From the NCBI RefSeq assembly GCF_015209505.1, contig NZ_JADEYC010000041.1:1-48859 (forward strand): 48,859 bases of DNA, written 5' to 3'. Positions within the stretch are counted from its first letter, which is position 1, and each line of letters starts with the position of its first letter. Positions 24,739 to 31,673 of this stretch are shown here, piece by piece. The translations under genes were made by a program, and so were the position numbers. The DNA is from Saccharopolyspora montiporae. Its GTDB lineage: Bacteria > Actinomycetota > Actinomycetes > Mycobacteriales > Pseudonocardiaceae. The notes under the pieces were generated by a model that did not search any database, had not been told where the DNA came from, and saw nothing but the letters and a program-made list of their open reading frames with translations.

Positions 24739-26607
24739 GTGGAGGAACGGCCGAGGCCAGGTAACGGCCGGGGGCAGCCCGGTAGACCGGTCCCGCCGCG
24801 TGGCCCCGGCAACACGCCGCGGCCACCGGCCGGCGGCCCGAACCCTCCGCAACCGCCGCGTCCCGCAGGGCGCCCAGGTGGCGCACCTCCGCCGAGCGGG
24901 CGCGGCCAGCAGCCCCCGTCCGGCAACGCCCCCCGCGGCGGCGAGCCCGCCCGGGAGAACGAGCCGCGCGGCGGCGAGCACCGGAGTCCGGACCGGCAGA
25001 GCAAGCGGGCAACCGCGCAGGGCGCCGGCGCATCCGGCCGTTCCGCGGCCAGAACGCCGGGCGCCGCACCGGAACCTCCGCAGGACGACACCTGGGCGCG
25101 CCGCCGCAGCGGGCGCCGCGGCCGCTACCTCGGCCGCACCCTGGTCGCCCTGCTGTCGGTGATCGTGCTGAGCACCACGGGCTACGGCTGGGCGATGCTG
25201 CGCGGGTTCGAGGGCAGCTCCACGTCCGGCAGCGTGCTCGGTGGCGGGCTCAACGCGCCGGACGGCGCCACCGACATCCTGCTGATCGGCAACGACTCGC
25301 GCACCGACGCGCAGGGCAACCCGCTGCCGCCGGAGGTCCTGGAGAAGCTGGGCGCCAGCGACGACGAGGGCGGCGACCTCACCGACGCGATGATCCTGGT
25401 GCGCATCCCCAACGACGGCAAGAGCGCCAGTGCGATCTCCTTCCCCCGCGACACGCTCGTCGACCTGGACATGGGTATGGGCGAGACCAAGCTCACCGAG
25501 ACGCTTAACGCGGGCAAGGCCGAAAAGCGCGCCGAAATGGAGGAGTCCGGCGAGACCGACGACGCCAAGCTGGAGGAGGAGTCCCAGGACGCGGGCCGCC
25601 AGCTGCTGGTGCAGACGCTGGAGAAGATGTCCGGGGTCACCATCGACCACTTCGCCGAGGTCAACCTGCTCGGCTTCTACGAGGTCACCAATGCGGTGGG
25701 CGGTGTCGAGGTGTGCCTGAACGAGCCCACCCAGGACGACGCGTCCGGCGCGGACTTCCAGGCCGGAAGGCAGACCGTCCAGGGCACCGACGCGTTGGCG
25801 TTCGTCCGGCAGCGCAAGGGCCTGGTGAACGAGCTGGAACGCGGTGTGCGCCAGCAGGTGTTCATGACCGGCCTGTCGCAGAAGATCCTGTCCTCCGGCA
25901 CGCTGGCCAACCCGGCGAAGCTCTCCGCGCTGATCGACTCGATCCAGAAGTCGGTGACCCTGGACGAGGACCTCGCGGGCAACATCCTGGAGTTCGCGGA
26001 GCAGATGCAGGGTGTGGCCGGTGGCGACGTGGAGTTCGTCGGCGCCCCGGTGCACCTGGTCGGCGAGTCCGGCGAAGAGGACGTGACGCTGAACATCCCG
26101 GAAATGCACCAGTTCGCCGAGGACCTGCTGCTCCCGCCCGCCGAACGGCAGCAGAAGGAGCAGCAGCGCGAGGCCGCCGAGCAGGCCCGCGCGCAGACCA
26201 CGGTCAGCGTCTACAACGCCTCCGGGGTCAGCGGGCTGGCCGCGAACGTGCTCGACGAGCTGTCCACGCAGGGCTTCACCGCGGGCGGCAGCGAGAACGC
26301 CGAGGCCACGAACTCCGTCGTTTACTACGCCCCCGGTCAGCAGCAGGCGGGCCAGGACCTGGCCACCGCGCTGGGCGGCCTGCCCGCCGAGGAGAGCCCG
26401 AACCTGACCGCGGGCAGCGCCGAGGTCTACCTCGGGGAGGACTACCAGGGGCCGGGTGCGCAGAGCTTCGCCCCGCAGCAGGGCGTGCAGCTGGACGGTG
26501 CCCAGCAGGGGCCGGGTGCGCTGCAGGGGCCGTCCCCGGCACCGATGCAGTCCACCGATGCGGAATCCGAGCGCTTCACCGCCGACGGCATCCCGTGCGT
26601 GAACTGA
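24739..26607 (+). CDS. LCP (LytR-CpsA-Psr) family cell-wall ligase
   Basis: 622 residues. LCP enzymes transfer lipid-linked glycopolymers to peptidoglycan; the mycobacterial protein at this locus (Rv3267, Lcp1) ligates arabinogalactan. Order: a 130-residue disordered Pro/Gly/Arg-rich cytosolic region; one membrane helix at ~133-158; the LCP domain (DILLIGNDSR, SAISFPRDTLVDL with the conserved Arg-Asp, VNLLGFYEVTNAVGGVEVCL, DALAFVRQRKG); and a LytR_C domain (VSVYNASGVSGLAANVLDEL). The tail ends DGIPCVN. GTG at 24739 follows AAGGAGG by 7 nt. Placement beside wbbL/rmlBD fits attachment of the linker-borne polymer. Confidence 0.95.
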   Translation: MEERPRPGNGRGQPGRPVPPRGPGNTPRPPAGGPNPPQPPRPAGRPGGAPPPSGRGQQPPSGNAPRGGEPARENEPRGGEHRSPDRQSKRATAQGAGASGRSAARTPGAAPEPPQDDTWARRRSGRRGRYLGRTLVALLSVIVLSTTGYGWAMLRGFEGSSTSGSVLGGGLNAPDGATDILLIGNDSRTDAQGNPLPPEVLEKLGASDDEGGDLTDAMILVRIPNDGKSASAISFPRDTLVDLDMGMGETKLTETLNAGKAEKRAEMEESGETDDAKLEEESQDAGRQLLVQTLEKMSGVTIDHFAEVNLLGFYEVTNAVGGVEVCLNEPTQDDASGADFQAGRQTVQGTDALAFVRQRKGLVNELERGVRQQVFMTGLSQKILSSGTLANPAKLSALIDSIQKSVTLDEDLAGNILEFAEQMQGVAGGDVEFVGAPVHLVGESGEEDVTLNIPEMHQFAEDLLLPPAERQQKEQQREAAEQARAQTTVSVYNASGVSGLAANVLDELSTQGFTAGGSENAEATNSVVYYAPGQQQAGQDLATALGGLPAEESPNLTAGSAEVYLGEDYQGPGAQSFAPQQGVQLDGAQQGPGALQGPSPAPMQSTDAESERFTADGIPCVN

Positions 26608-26672
26608 TCCACCGTCGGGGTCCGCAGGACGAACCGATCGTCGCCGACGGCGAGATCCCCTGCGTCAACTGA
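26608..26672 (+). pseudogene. Out-of-frame second copy of the LCP C-terminal coding motif
   Basis: Just after the LCP stop (26605-26607), a second frame reads DEPIVADGEIPCVN then stop (26670-26672), nearly repeating the real ending TADGIPCVN. The offset of 65 bases puts it in another frame. Looks like a local duplication or a displaced former C-terminus; no start codon or ribosome site of its own. Confidence 0.55.
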
Positions 26673-26681
26673 CGTTCCGCC

Positions 26682-26699
26682 GCGCCCGGGGCCGGGCGC
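26682..26699 (+). terminator. Hairpin after the LCP gene
   Basis: GCGCCCGG-GG-CCGGGCGC, a perfect 8-bp inverted repeat (7 bp stem, 4-nt loop in practice) 74 nt after the LCP stop and just after the duplicated motif. Terminator function inferred. Confidence 0.45.
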
Positions 26700-26715
26700 A
26701 CGCGGTCCCGGGCCG

Positions 26716-26721
26716 TAGGCT
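26716..26721 (+). promoter_or_regulatory. -10 box TAGGCT, leaderless start for the TIGR03089 gene
   Basis: TAGGCT is followed by six bases and then ATG at 26728, the spacing of a leaderless transcript. No ribosome site precedes the ATG. Confidence 0.6.
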
Positions 26722-26727
26722 CGGCGC

Positions 26728-27435
26728 ATGACCGTCACGCAGGCACTGCTCGGGCCGCTGCTGAATGCGTCCGCCAAGCCGCTGATCACGTACTACGACG
26801 ACGCGACCGGTGCGCGGATCGAACTGTCCCGCGCCACCGCGGCGAACTGGGCCGCCAAGACCGCCAACTGGCTGGTCGACGAGCACGACCTGGAACCGGG
26901 CACCCGGGTCTCGGTCGCGCTGCCCGCGCACTGGCAGACGGTCGGCGTGCTGCTGGGCTCCTGGTGGTGCGGGGCGCACGTGGTCGACGATCCGCAGGGC
27001 GCCGAGGTGGCCTTCGTGCCCGCCGACCGACCCGCCGCACCGGGGGCGTTCACCACCGCCGTGGTCGGTCTGGACGCGCTGGGCGCCCCGGTGCGCGACC
27101 TGCCCGCCGACGCCGTGGACTACGTCTCGGACATCCGGGTGCACGGCGATGAGTTCCACCCGCTGGCACCGGTTTCCGGAACGGATCCCGCCCTGCTCGA
27201 CGGCTCGGTCGACGAGGTGGTGCAGCGGGCGCGGACCCGCGCGCAGGAGCTGGAGCTCACCGCGGCGGACCGTGTTCTGTCCACAGCGGACTGGGACCTG
27301 CCCCGCGGCGCGGTGGACGGCCTGCTGGCGGTGCTGGCCGCCGGGGCACACCTGGTGCAGTGCGCGAACCCGGACCCGGCGCAGCTGCCCGCGCGCCGCG
27401 AGGCGGAGAAGATCACCCGGGAGCTCGGCGCGTGA
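26728..27435 (+). CDS. TIGR03089 family protein (truncated AMP-binding-like)
   Basis: 235 residues. The actinobacterial TIGR03089 family resembles the N-terminal part of acyl-CoA synthetase/AMP-binding enzymes but lacks their P-loop and C-terminal domains. Seen here: ITYYDDATGARIELS, ATAANWAAKTANWLVDEHDL, GTRVSVALPAHWQTVGVLLG and AADRVLSTADWDLPRG. There is no STG-type ATP loop, so it is probably not an adenylating enzyme. It follows the LCP gene as in mycobacteria (Rv3268). Converges on doxX with only 9 nt between stops. Confidence 0.9.
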   Translation: MTVTQALLGPLLNASAKPLITYYDDATGARIELSRATAANWAAKTANWLVDEHDLEPGTRVSVALPAHWQTVGVLLGSWWCGAHVVDDPQGAEVAFVPADRPAAPGAFTTAVVGLDALGAPVRDLPADAVDYVSDIRVHGDEFHPLAPVSGTDPALLDGSVDEVVQRARTRAQELELTAADRVLSTADWDLPRGAVDGLLAVLAAGAHLVQCANPDPAQLPARREAEKITRELGA

Positions 27436-27448
27436 TCCGCGGGGTCAC
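27432..27448. terminator. Hairpin joining the stop codons of TIGR03089 gene and doxX
   Basis: GTGATCC (27432-27438) pairs with GGGTCAC (27442-27448) with one G-T pair and a 3-nt loop; each arm contains one of the two stop codons. Small, so weak as a terminator. Confidence 0.35.
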
Positions 27449-27894
27449 ACCTGCTGCGGTTCGGCCACGCGGGACCGGTTGCCGGACAGCAGCGCGGTGT
27501 CCAGCGCGTAGCGCGGGGAGCTGAACCCGAGCGCGAGGCTCACCACCGCCAGCACCAGCACGTACTCGAAACCGCCGTCGGTGACGTAGAAACCCGCACC
27601 GGTGTGCGCGATCGCCCAGGCGCCGAGCATCACCGCGGCCAGCAGCACACCGGCCACCGGCAGCAGCGCACCGAGCACCAGCGCGATGCCACCGAGGCCC
27701 TCGACCAGCATCGCGAACCACGCGGCGGCGGTGGGCAGCGGAATGCCCATCTCCGCGAAACCGGTTGCGGTGGCGCCCATTCCATTGGTGACGAGTTTCT
27801 GGTAGGCGTGCGCCAGGAAGGTGGCGCCGATCACCACGCGGGCGAGCAGCAGCGTCAGCTCGCGCAGCTGCGGCATCGGGAGCTTCTCGGACAT
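27445..27894 (-). CDS. DoxX family membrane protein
   Basis: 149 residues, four hydrophobic helices: LRELTLLLARVVIGATFLAH with the family's conserved polar AYQKL following, AWFAMLVEGLGGIALVLGAL, VLLAAVMLGAWAIAHTGAGF, and YVLVLAVVSLALGFSS. DoxX proteins are small membrane components linked to redox stress or sulfur metabolism in a few cases; no exact role can be assigned. ATG at 27894 has GAGAGGT about 8 nt upstream. An ATG-like start at 27948 would add 18 residues. The upstream region (27895-28013) holds TTGAAGGTTCACGTAA on this strand, possibly promoter DNA. Confidence 0.88.
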   Translation of the reverse strand: MSEKLPMPQLRELTLLLARVVIGATFLAHAYQKLVTNGMGATATGFAEMGIPLPTAAAWFAMLVEGLGGIALVLGALLPVAGVLLAAVMLGAWAIAHTGAGFYVTDGGFEYVLVLAVVSLALGFSSPRYALDTALLSGNRSRVAEPQQV

Positions 27895-28001
27895 CGGGGA
27901 CCTCTCGGGTCGGGAGAACGGCAGCGCCCACTTTACGTGAACCTTCAACTATTTACCCCGCACGTGAGGTGCATTACGCCGCGACCTGACCTACCCGCGG
28001 G

Positions 28002-28007
28002 TAACAT
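28002..28007 (+). promoter_or_regulatory. -10 box TAACAT, leaderless start for the thioesterase
   Basis: TAACAT then six bases then GTG at 28014; no ribosome site. Confidence 0.6.
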
Positions 28008-28013
28008 ACTGCC

Positions 28014-28796
28014 GTGCTGGATGACGACGCTCTGTTCGTGCAGGACGGCGAGACCTTCCTGCCCACCGACTCGGCCGGCAATCCCTGGGGCGAGCTGACC
28101 GGCGGCGGACCGGTGGCCGGGCTGCTGGCCAGGGCCTTGGAACGCGCCGCCGGGGATCCGGACCTGTTCACGGCGCGGCTGACCGTGGACCTGATGCGCC
28201 CGGTACCGCGCGTCCCGCTGACCATCAGCACCCGGCCGCTGCGCACCGGCAAGCGGGTCAAGGTCTGGGAAGCCGTGCTCAGCACGGGCGACCACGTCGT
28301 CACCCGCGCGGTCGGCCAACTGGTCGCCCGCACGAACGTGGACGGCCCGGAAGCCGGACCGGTCCCACAATTCGCCGGCCCCGACGACGTCGCGGACGGG
28401 CGCCTGATCCCGCCGGAGCTTGAACTGCGCGAAGGCGTGCACGACATCGTGCAGGCGCGCTGGGTCGACGACCAGGTATCCGGGCCGACCAGCCGGGTGT
28501 GGCTGCGGATGCCGCTGCCGCTGCTGGCCGGTGAGTCGATCAGCCCGCTGGCGCATGTGGCGGTGCTGGTCGACTGCATCAGCGCGGCCAGCCCGCTCGG
28601 CGAGATCTTCGGCCCGTGGATCAACACCGACATCACGCTGTACCTGCACCGCGAGCTGGAAGGCGAGTGGCTCGGCCTGGAGATCGAGCGTGACCTGCAG
28701 CCCACCGGGATCGGGGTCGTGCGCTCCCGGCTGCACGACCGGCGCGGCCCCATCGGCACCGCGGGTGAAGCGGTCGTGGTCAGCCAGTTCGGCTGA
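28014..28796 (+). CDS. Acyl-CoA thioesterase family protein (double hotdog, TesB-like)
   Basis: 260 residues. The N-terminal hotdog starts with DDDALFVQDGETFLPTDSAG and GGGPVAGLLARALERA, then LTVDLMRPVPRVPLTI with the family's R-P-V strand. The second hotdog includes VWLRMPLPLLAGE, LAHVAVLVDCISAASPLGEI and WINTDITLYLHRELEGEWLG, where the conserved D and the T/D-I-T-L-Y-L-H strand match the thioesterase family 4HBT_3. Substrate unknown. Convergent with purE, 7 nt apart, with no evident shared function. Confidence 0.9.
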   Translation: MLDDDALFVQDGETFLPTDSAGNPWGELTGGGPVAGLLARALERAAGDPDLFTARLTVDLMRPVPRVPLTISTRPLRTGKRVKVWEAVLSTGDHVVTRAVGQLVARTNVDGPEAGPVPQFAGPDDVADGRLIPPELELREGVHDIVQARWVDDQVSGPTSRVWLRMPLPLLAGESISPLAHVAVLVDCISAASPLGEIFGPWINTDITLYLHRELEGEWLGLEIERDLQPTGIGVVRSRLHDRRGPIGTAGEAVVVSQFG

Positions 28797-28803
28797 TCCG
28801 GCG

Positions 28804-29316
28804 CTAGACCTGGCCGCGGAGGTGCTCGTGCTTGGCCAGGACCGAGGACTCCAGCTCGGCCTGAAACGAGCTCATCGCCGCGCGCAGCCGCGTGCCGAGC
28901 TCGCCGCTATCGGCCGACAGCGTGCGCACCGCCAGCAGCCCCGCGTTGCGCGCACCGCCCACGGACACCGTCGCGACCGGAACCCCGGCGGGCATCTGCA
29001 CGATCGACAGCAGCGAGTCCATGCCGTCCAGGTACTTGAGCGGCACCGGAACACCGATCACCGGCAGCACGGTCGACGCGGCGACCATCCCGGGCAGGTG
29101 GGCGGCGCCCCCGGCACCGGCGATGACCACCCGGATCCCGCGCTCGGCGGCGCGCGCCGCGTAGTCCAGCATCCGCTGCGGGGTCCGGTGCGCCGAGTAG
29201 ACGCCGACCTCCCACGGCACGTCGAACTCGGTGAGCGCCTGACCGGCCGCCTCCATGACCGGCCAGTCCGAATCGCTGCCCATGATCACGCCGACCAGCG
29301 GGTGTCCGTCCGTCAC
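28804..29316 (-). CDS. purE: 5-(carboxyamino)imidazole ribonucleotide mutase
   Basis: 170 residues, class I PurE of purine synthesis (N5-CAIR to CAIR). Signature GVIMGSDSDWPVMEAA at the N-terminus with the catalytic Ser-Asp, VYSAHRTPQRMLDYA with the catalytic His, AGAGGAAHLPGMVAA and GVPVPLKYLDGMDSLLSIVQ. GTG start with GAGGAG about 8 nt upstream. Follows purK in the same direction after 105 nt. Confidence 0.97.
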   Translation of the reverse strand: MTDGHPLVGVIMGSDSDWPVMEAAGQALTEFDVPWEVGVYSAHRTPQRMLDYAARAAERGIRVVIAGAGGAAHLPGMVAASTVLPVIGVPVPLKYLDGMDSLLSIVQMPAGVPVATVSVGGARNAGLLAVRTLSADSGELGTRLRAAMSSFQAELESSVLAKHEHLRGQV

Positions 29317-29421
29317 CTGTGCTCCTCCTCGCGATCGACGCGCGAGCCCGGGAATGCCCCGGGGCTCGGAAGTATCCGTCTTCGCCGGCCAGCTCGACCC
29401 GCGCCAGCCCGGAACCCGCCC

Positions 29422-30606
29422 CTAGTGGATCTCGTGGCCGTCCGCCCACTCGGCGTGCGACAGCCAATGCGCGGCCAACCGGGCCTGCTCGCGGATCTCG
29501 TCCATCCGGTCGCCGAGCAGGTTGACGTGGCCGAGCTTGCGGCCCGGCCGCTCGCCCTTGCCGTAGAGGTGCACCTTCGCGTGCGGATAGCGGGCGAACA
29601 GGTGGTGCAGCCGCTCGTCCACGCTCATCGCCGGTGTCTCCGGCGCACCGATCACGTTGCCCATCACCACCGCGGGCGCCGTCGGCTCGGTGCTGCCCAG
29701 CGGGTAGTCCAGCACCGCGCGCAGGTGCTGCTCGAACTGCGACGTGCGCGAGCCGTCGATCGTCCAGTGCCCGGAGTTGTGCGGGCGCATCGCCAGTTCG
29801 TTGACCACCAGGCCGGAGGCGGTCTCGAACAGCTCCACCGCCAGCACGCCGGTCACGTCCAGCGCATCGGCGATCTGCAGCGCCATGTCCTGCGCCTGCC
29901 GGATCAGGTCCGCCGAGGCGTCCGGCGCGGGCGCGAGGGTCTGCACGCAGATCCCGTCCTGCTGCACCGTCTCCACCAGCGGCCAGCAGGCTCCCTGGCC
30001 GAACGGCGACCGGGCCACCAGGGCGGCGAGCTCCCGGCGCAGCGCCACCCGCTGCTCCACGAGCAGCACGGCCCCGCTCTCCAGCAGCTCGGCGGCGGTG
30101 CTGCGCGCCTCGTCCGGGCCGTCCAGTACCCAGACCCCGCGGCCGTCGTAACCGCCGCGGGCGGTCTTGAGCACGCACGGCCAGCCGTGCTCGGCACCGA
30201 ACTCCAGCACATCAGCGACCGAGGTGACCTCGGCGAACGGCGGCACCGGAACGCCCAGCTCGGCTAGCTTGCGACGCATCACCAGCTTGTCCTGCGCGTG
30301 CAGCAGCGCGTCCGGCCCCGGCTGCACGGACGTGCCGGACGCGGCCAGCACGCGGAGCAGGTCGCCGGGCACGTGCTCGTGGTCGAAGGTCAGCACGTCG
30401 CAGCCCTGCGCGAAGTTCTTCAGCGCGTCCAGGTCCGTGTGCTGCCCGATCTCGACCCGCGGCGCCACCAGGGCCGCCGAATCCTCGGGCGAGGTGGCCA
30501 GCACCTTCAGCGACTGGCCCAGCGGGACGGCCGCCTGATGGGTCATCCGGGCCAACTGGCCGCCACCGATCATGCCGACGACTGGGGTTCCGGTGCGCTG
30601 GTCCAC
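29422..30606 (-). CDS. purK: 5-(carboxyamino)imidazole ribonucleotide synthase
   Basis: 394 residues, ATP-grasp enzyme making N5-CAIR from AIR, bicarbonate and ATP, the substrate of PurE next door. Motifs: VVGMIGGGQLARMTHQAAVP, FDHEHVPGDLL, PCVLKTARGGYDGRGVWV (ATP-grasp loop), LAVELFETASGLVVNELAMR and PHNSGHWTIDG. Start GTG lies six bases after the box TAAGCT (30613-30618 on this strand), indicating a leaderless mRNA. Confidence 0.97.
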   Translation of the reverse strand: MDQRTGTPVVGMIGGGQLARMTHQAAVPLGQSLKVLATSPEDSAALVAPRVEIGQHTDLDALKNFAQGCDVLTFDHEHVPGDLLRVLAASGTSVQPGPDALLHAQDKLVMRRKLAELGVPVPPFAEVTSVADVLEFGAEHGWPCVLKTARGGYDGRGVWVLDGPDEARSTAAELLESGAVLLVEQRVALRRELAALVARSPFGQGACWPLVETVQQDGICVQTLAPAPDASADLIRQAQDMALQIADALDVTGVLAVELFETASGLVVNELAMRPHNSGHWTIDGSRTSQFEQHLRAVLDYPLGSTEPTAPAVVMGNVIGAPETPAMSVDERLHHLFARYPHAKVHLYGKGERPGRKLGHVNLLGDRMDEIREQARLAAHWLSHAEWADGHEIH

Positions 30607-30612
30607 CCGTCC

Positions 30613-30618
30613 AGCTTA
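30613..30618 (-). promoter_or_regulatory. -10 box TAAGCT, leaderless start for purK
   Basis: On the minus strand TAAGCT is followed by six bases and the GTG of purK; no ribosome site present. Confidence 0.6.
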
Positions 30619-30684
30619 AGTTCCGCAGCGCGCCGCTCCAGCGCGAGGGTCGCCCGCCCGGACCGGTGCGCGGAACGCAGATCC

Positions 30685-31497
30685 TCACTCGGCCGGGCGT
30701 GTCGCCGGGGCCAGCTGGTCCAGCAGCCGGAACGGATCCGCCGGGAACTCCGCCTCCCACGCGGTCACCTGCGCAGCACCCAGCGATCCGTCGGCGGCGA
30801 AGCGGTGCCGGATCCGCGCCAGGGCGAGTTCGCAGCGCGGTCGCAGCCCCGGTTCCCGCGGCGCGAGGACCGCCGCCGCGGACGGCCGCACCAGCGCCGC
30901 GGTCTCCCCGCCGCAGAACACCGCGCCGAGCACATCACCGACCAGCACCATGCCCGGCGAGCGGACCGGCCCGGAGCACGGGTCCAGCGAGAACACGACC
31001 AGCGCGTGCGACTCGGACACCGCTCGACCGCGCACCCGGGCCGCCCGCTGCACTTCGGCGAGCCGCCCGCCCAGGTACCCGGCGGTGGCCAGCCCGGTCA
31101 GCGGATCCCGGACCTCGCCGCCCACCACCTGCGCCAGCAGCGCCTCGGACCAGCCGACCGACAGCGCCCGCACCATCCAGGACGGCACCCCGTCCGGATC
31201 GGCCGGCGCGGGACCGGCTCGCTCGTCCGCCGACACCGCGTGCAGCGCGGCCACGTCCTGCAGCGCGGACCGCAGGCCCACCCCGGCTGCGGCGCGGGCC
31301 GCGCCCAGCCCCGCCAGCACGTCCGCGAGCTGCTCCCCGGCCACCACCGCCGCGCAGACCTCCTCGACCGCTTCCGCGTCCCAGTCGCTCGGGAACGGCC
31401 AGCCCGCGGCCAGGCTCGCCGCCCACCAGCGCGACCGCAGCGCCCGGCGGCCACCCCGGGAAGCGGGTCCGTCGCACGCAGTCGAACCGTCCCGCAC
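30685..31497 (-). CDS. Hypothetical protein with remnant GGDEF-domain entry motif
   Basis: 270 residues from GTG at 31497 (GGGAGGGG 3-4 nt upstream; an ATG at 31512 is the alternative). The first half is Ala-rich helical. The middle contains VRDPLTGLATAGYLGGRLAE, which is close to the DPLTGLxNRxxLxxRL strand-helix that opens diguanylate cyclase GGDEF domains. No GG(D/E)EF active-site motif or metal aspartate follows, and only about 90 residues remain afterwards, so cyclase activity is not expected. Possibly a degenerate sensor or c-di-GMP related relic; function unknown. Upstream of purK and divergent from the sigma-factor gene. Confidence 0.65.
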   Translation of the reverse strand: MRDGSTACDGPASRGGRRALRSRWWAASLAAGWPFPSDWDAEAVEEVCAAVVAGEQLADVLAGLGAARAAAGVGLRSALQDVAALHAVSADERAGPAPADPDGVPSWMVRALSVGWSEALLAQVVGGEVRDPLTGLATAGYLGGRLAEVQRAARVRGRAVSESHALVVFSLDPCSGPVRSPGMVLVGDVLGAVFCGGETAALVRPSAAAVLAPREPGLRPRCELALARIRHRFAADGSLGAAQVTAWEAEFPADPFRLLDQLAPATRPAE

Positions 31498-31673
31498 GGC
31501 CCCTCCCTTCATCGATCCTGCGCGAGGGGGACGCACCGGGCACTGGTCCATGACGGTGCGGGTCGTGGCGCAGCCGGAGCGCCGTAGCTCACAATGATCG
31601 GCGGCAGCGGGATGATCATGGTTCCCGGATCCGGTGCGCGGCGGCCCGGCAGGTGCGAACGGGAAGGACAGGT

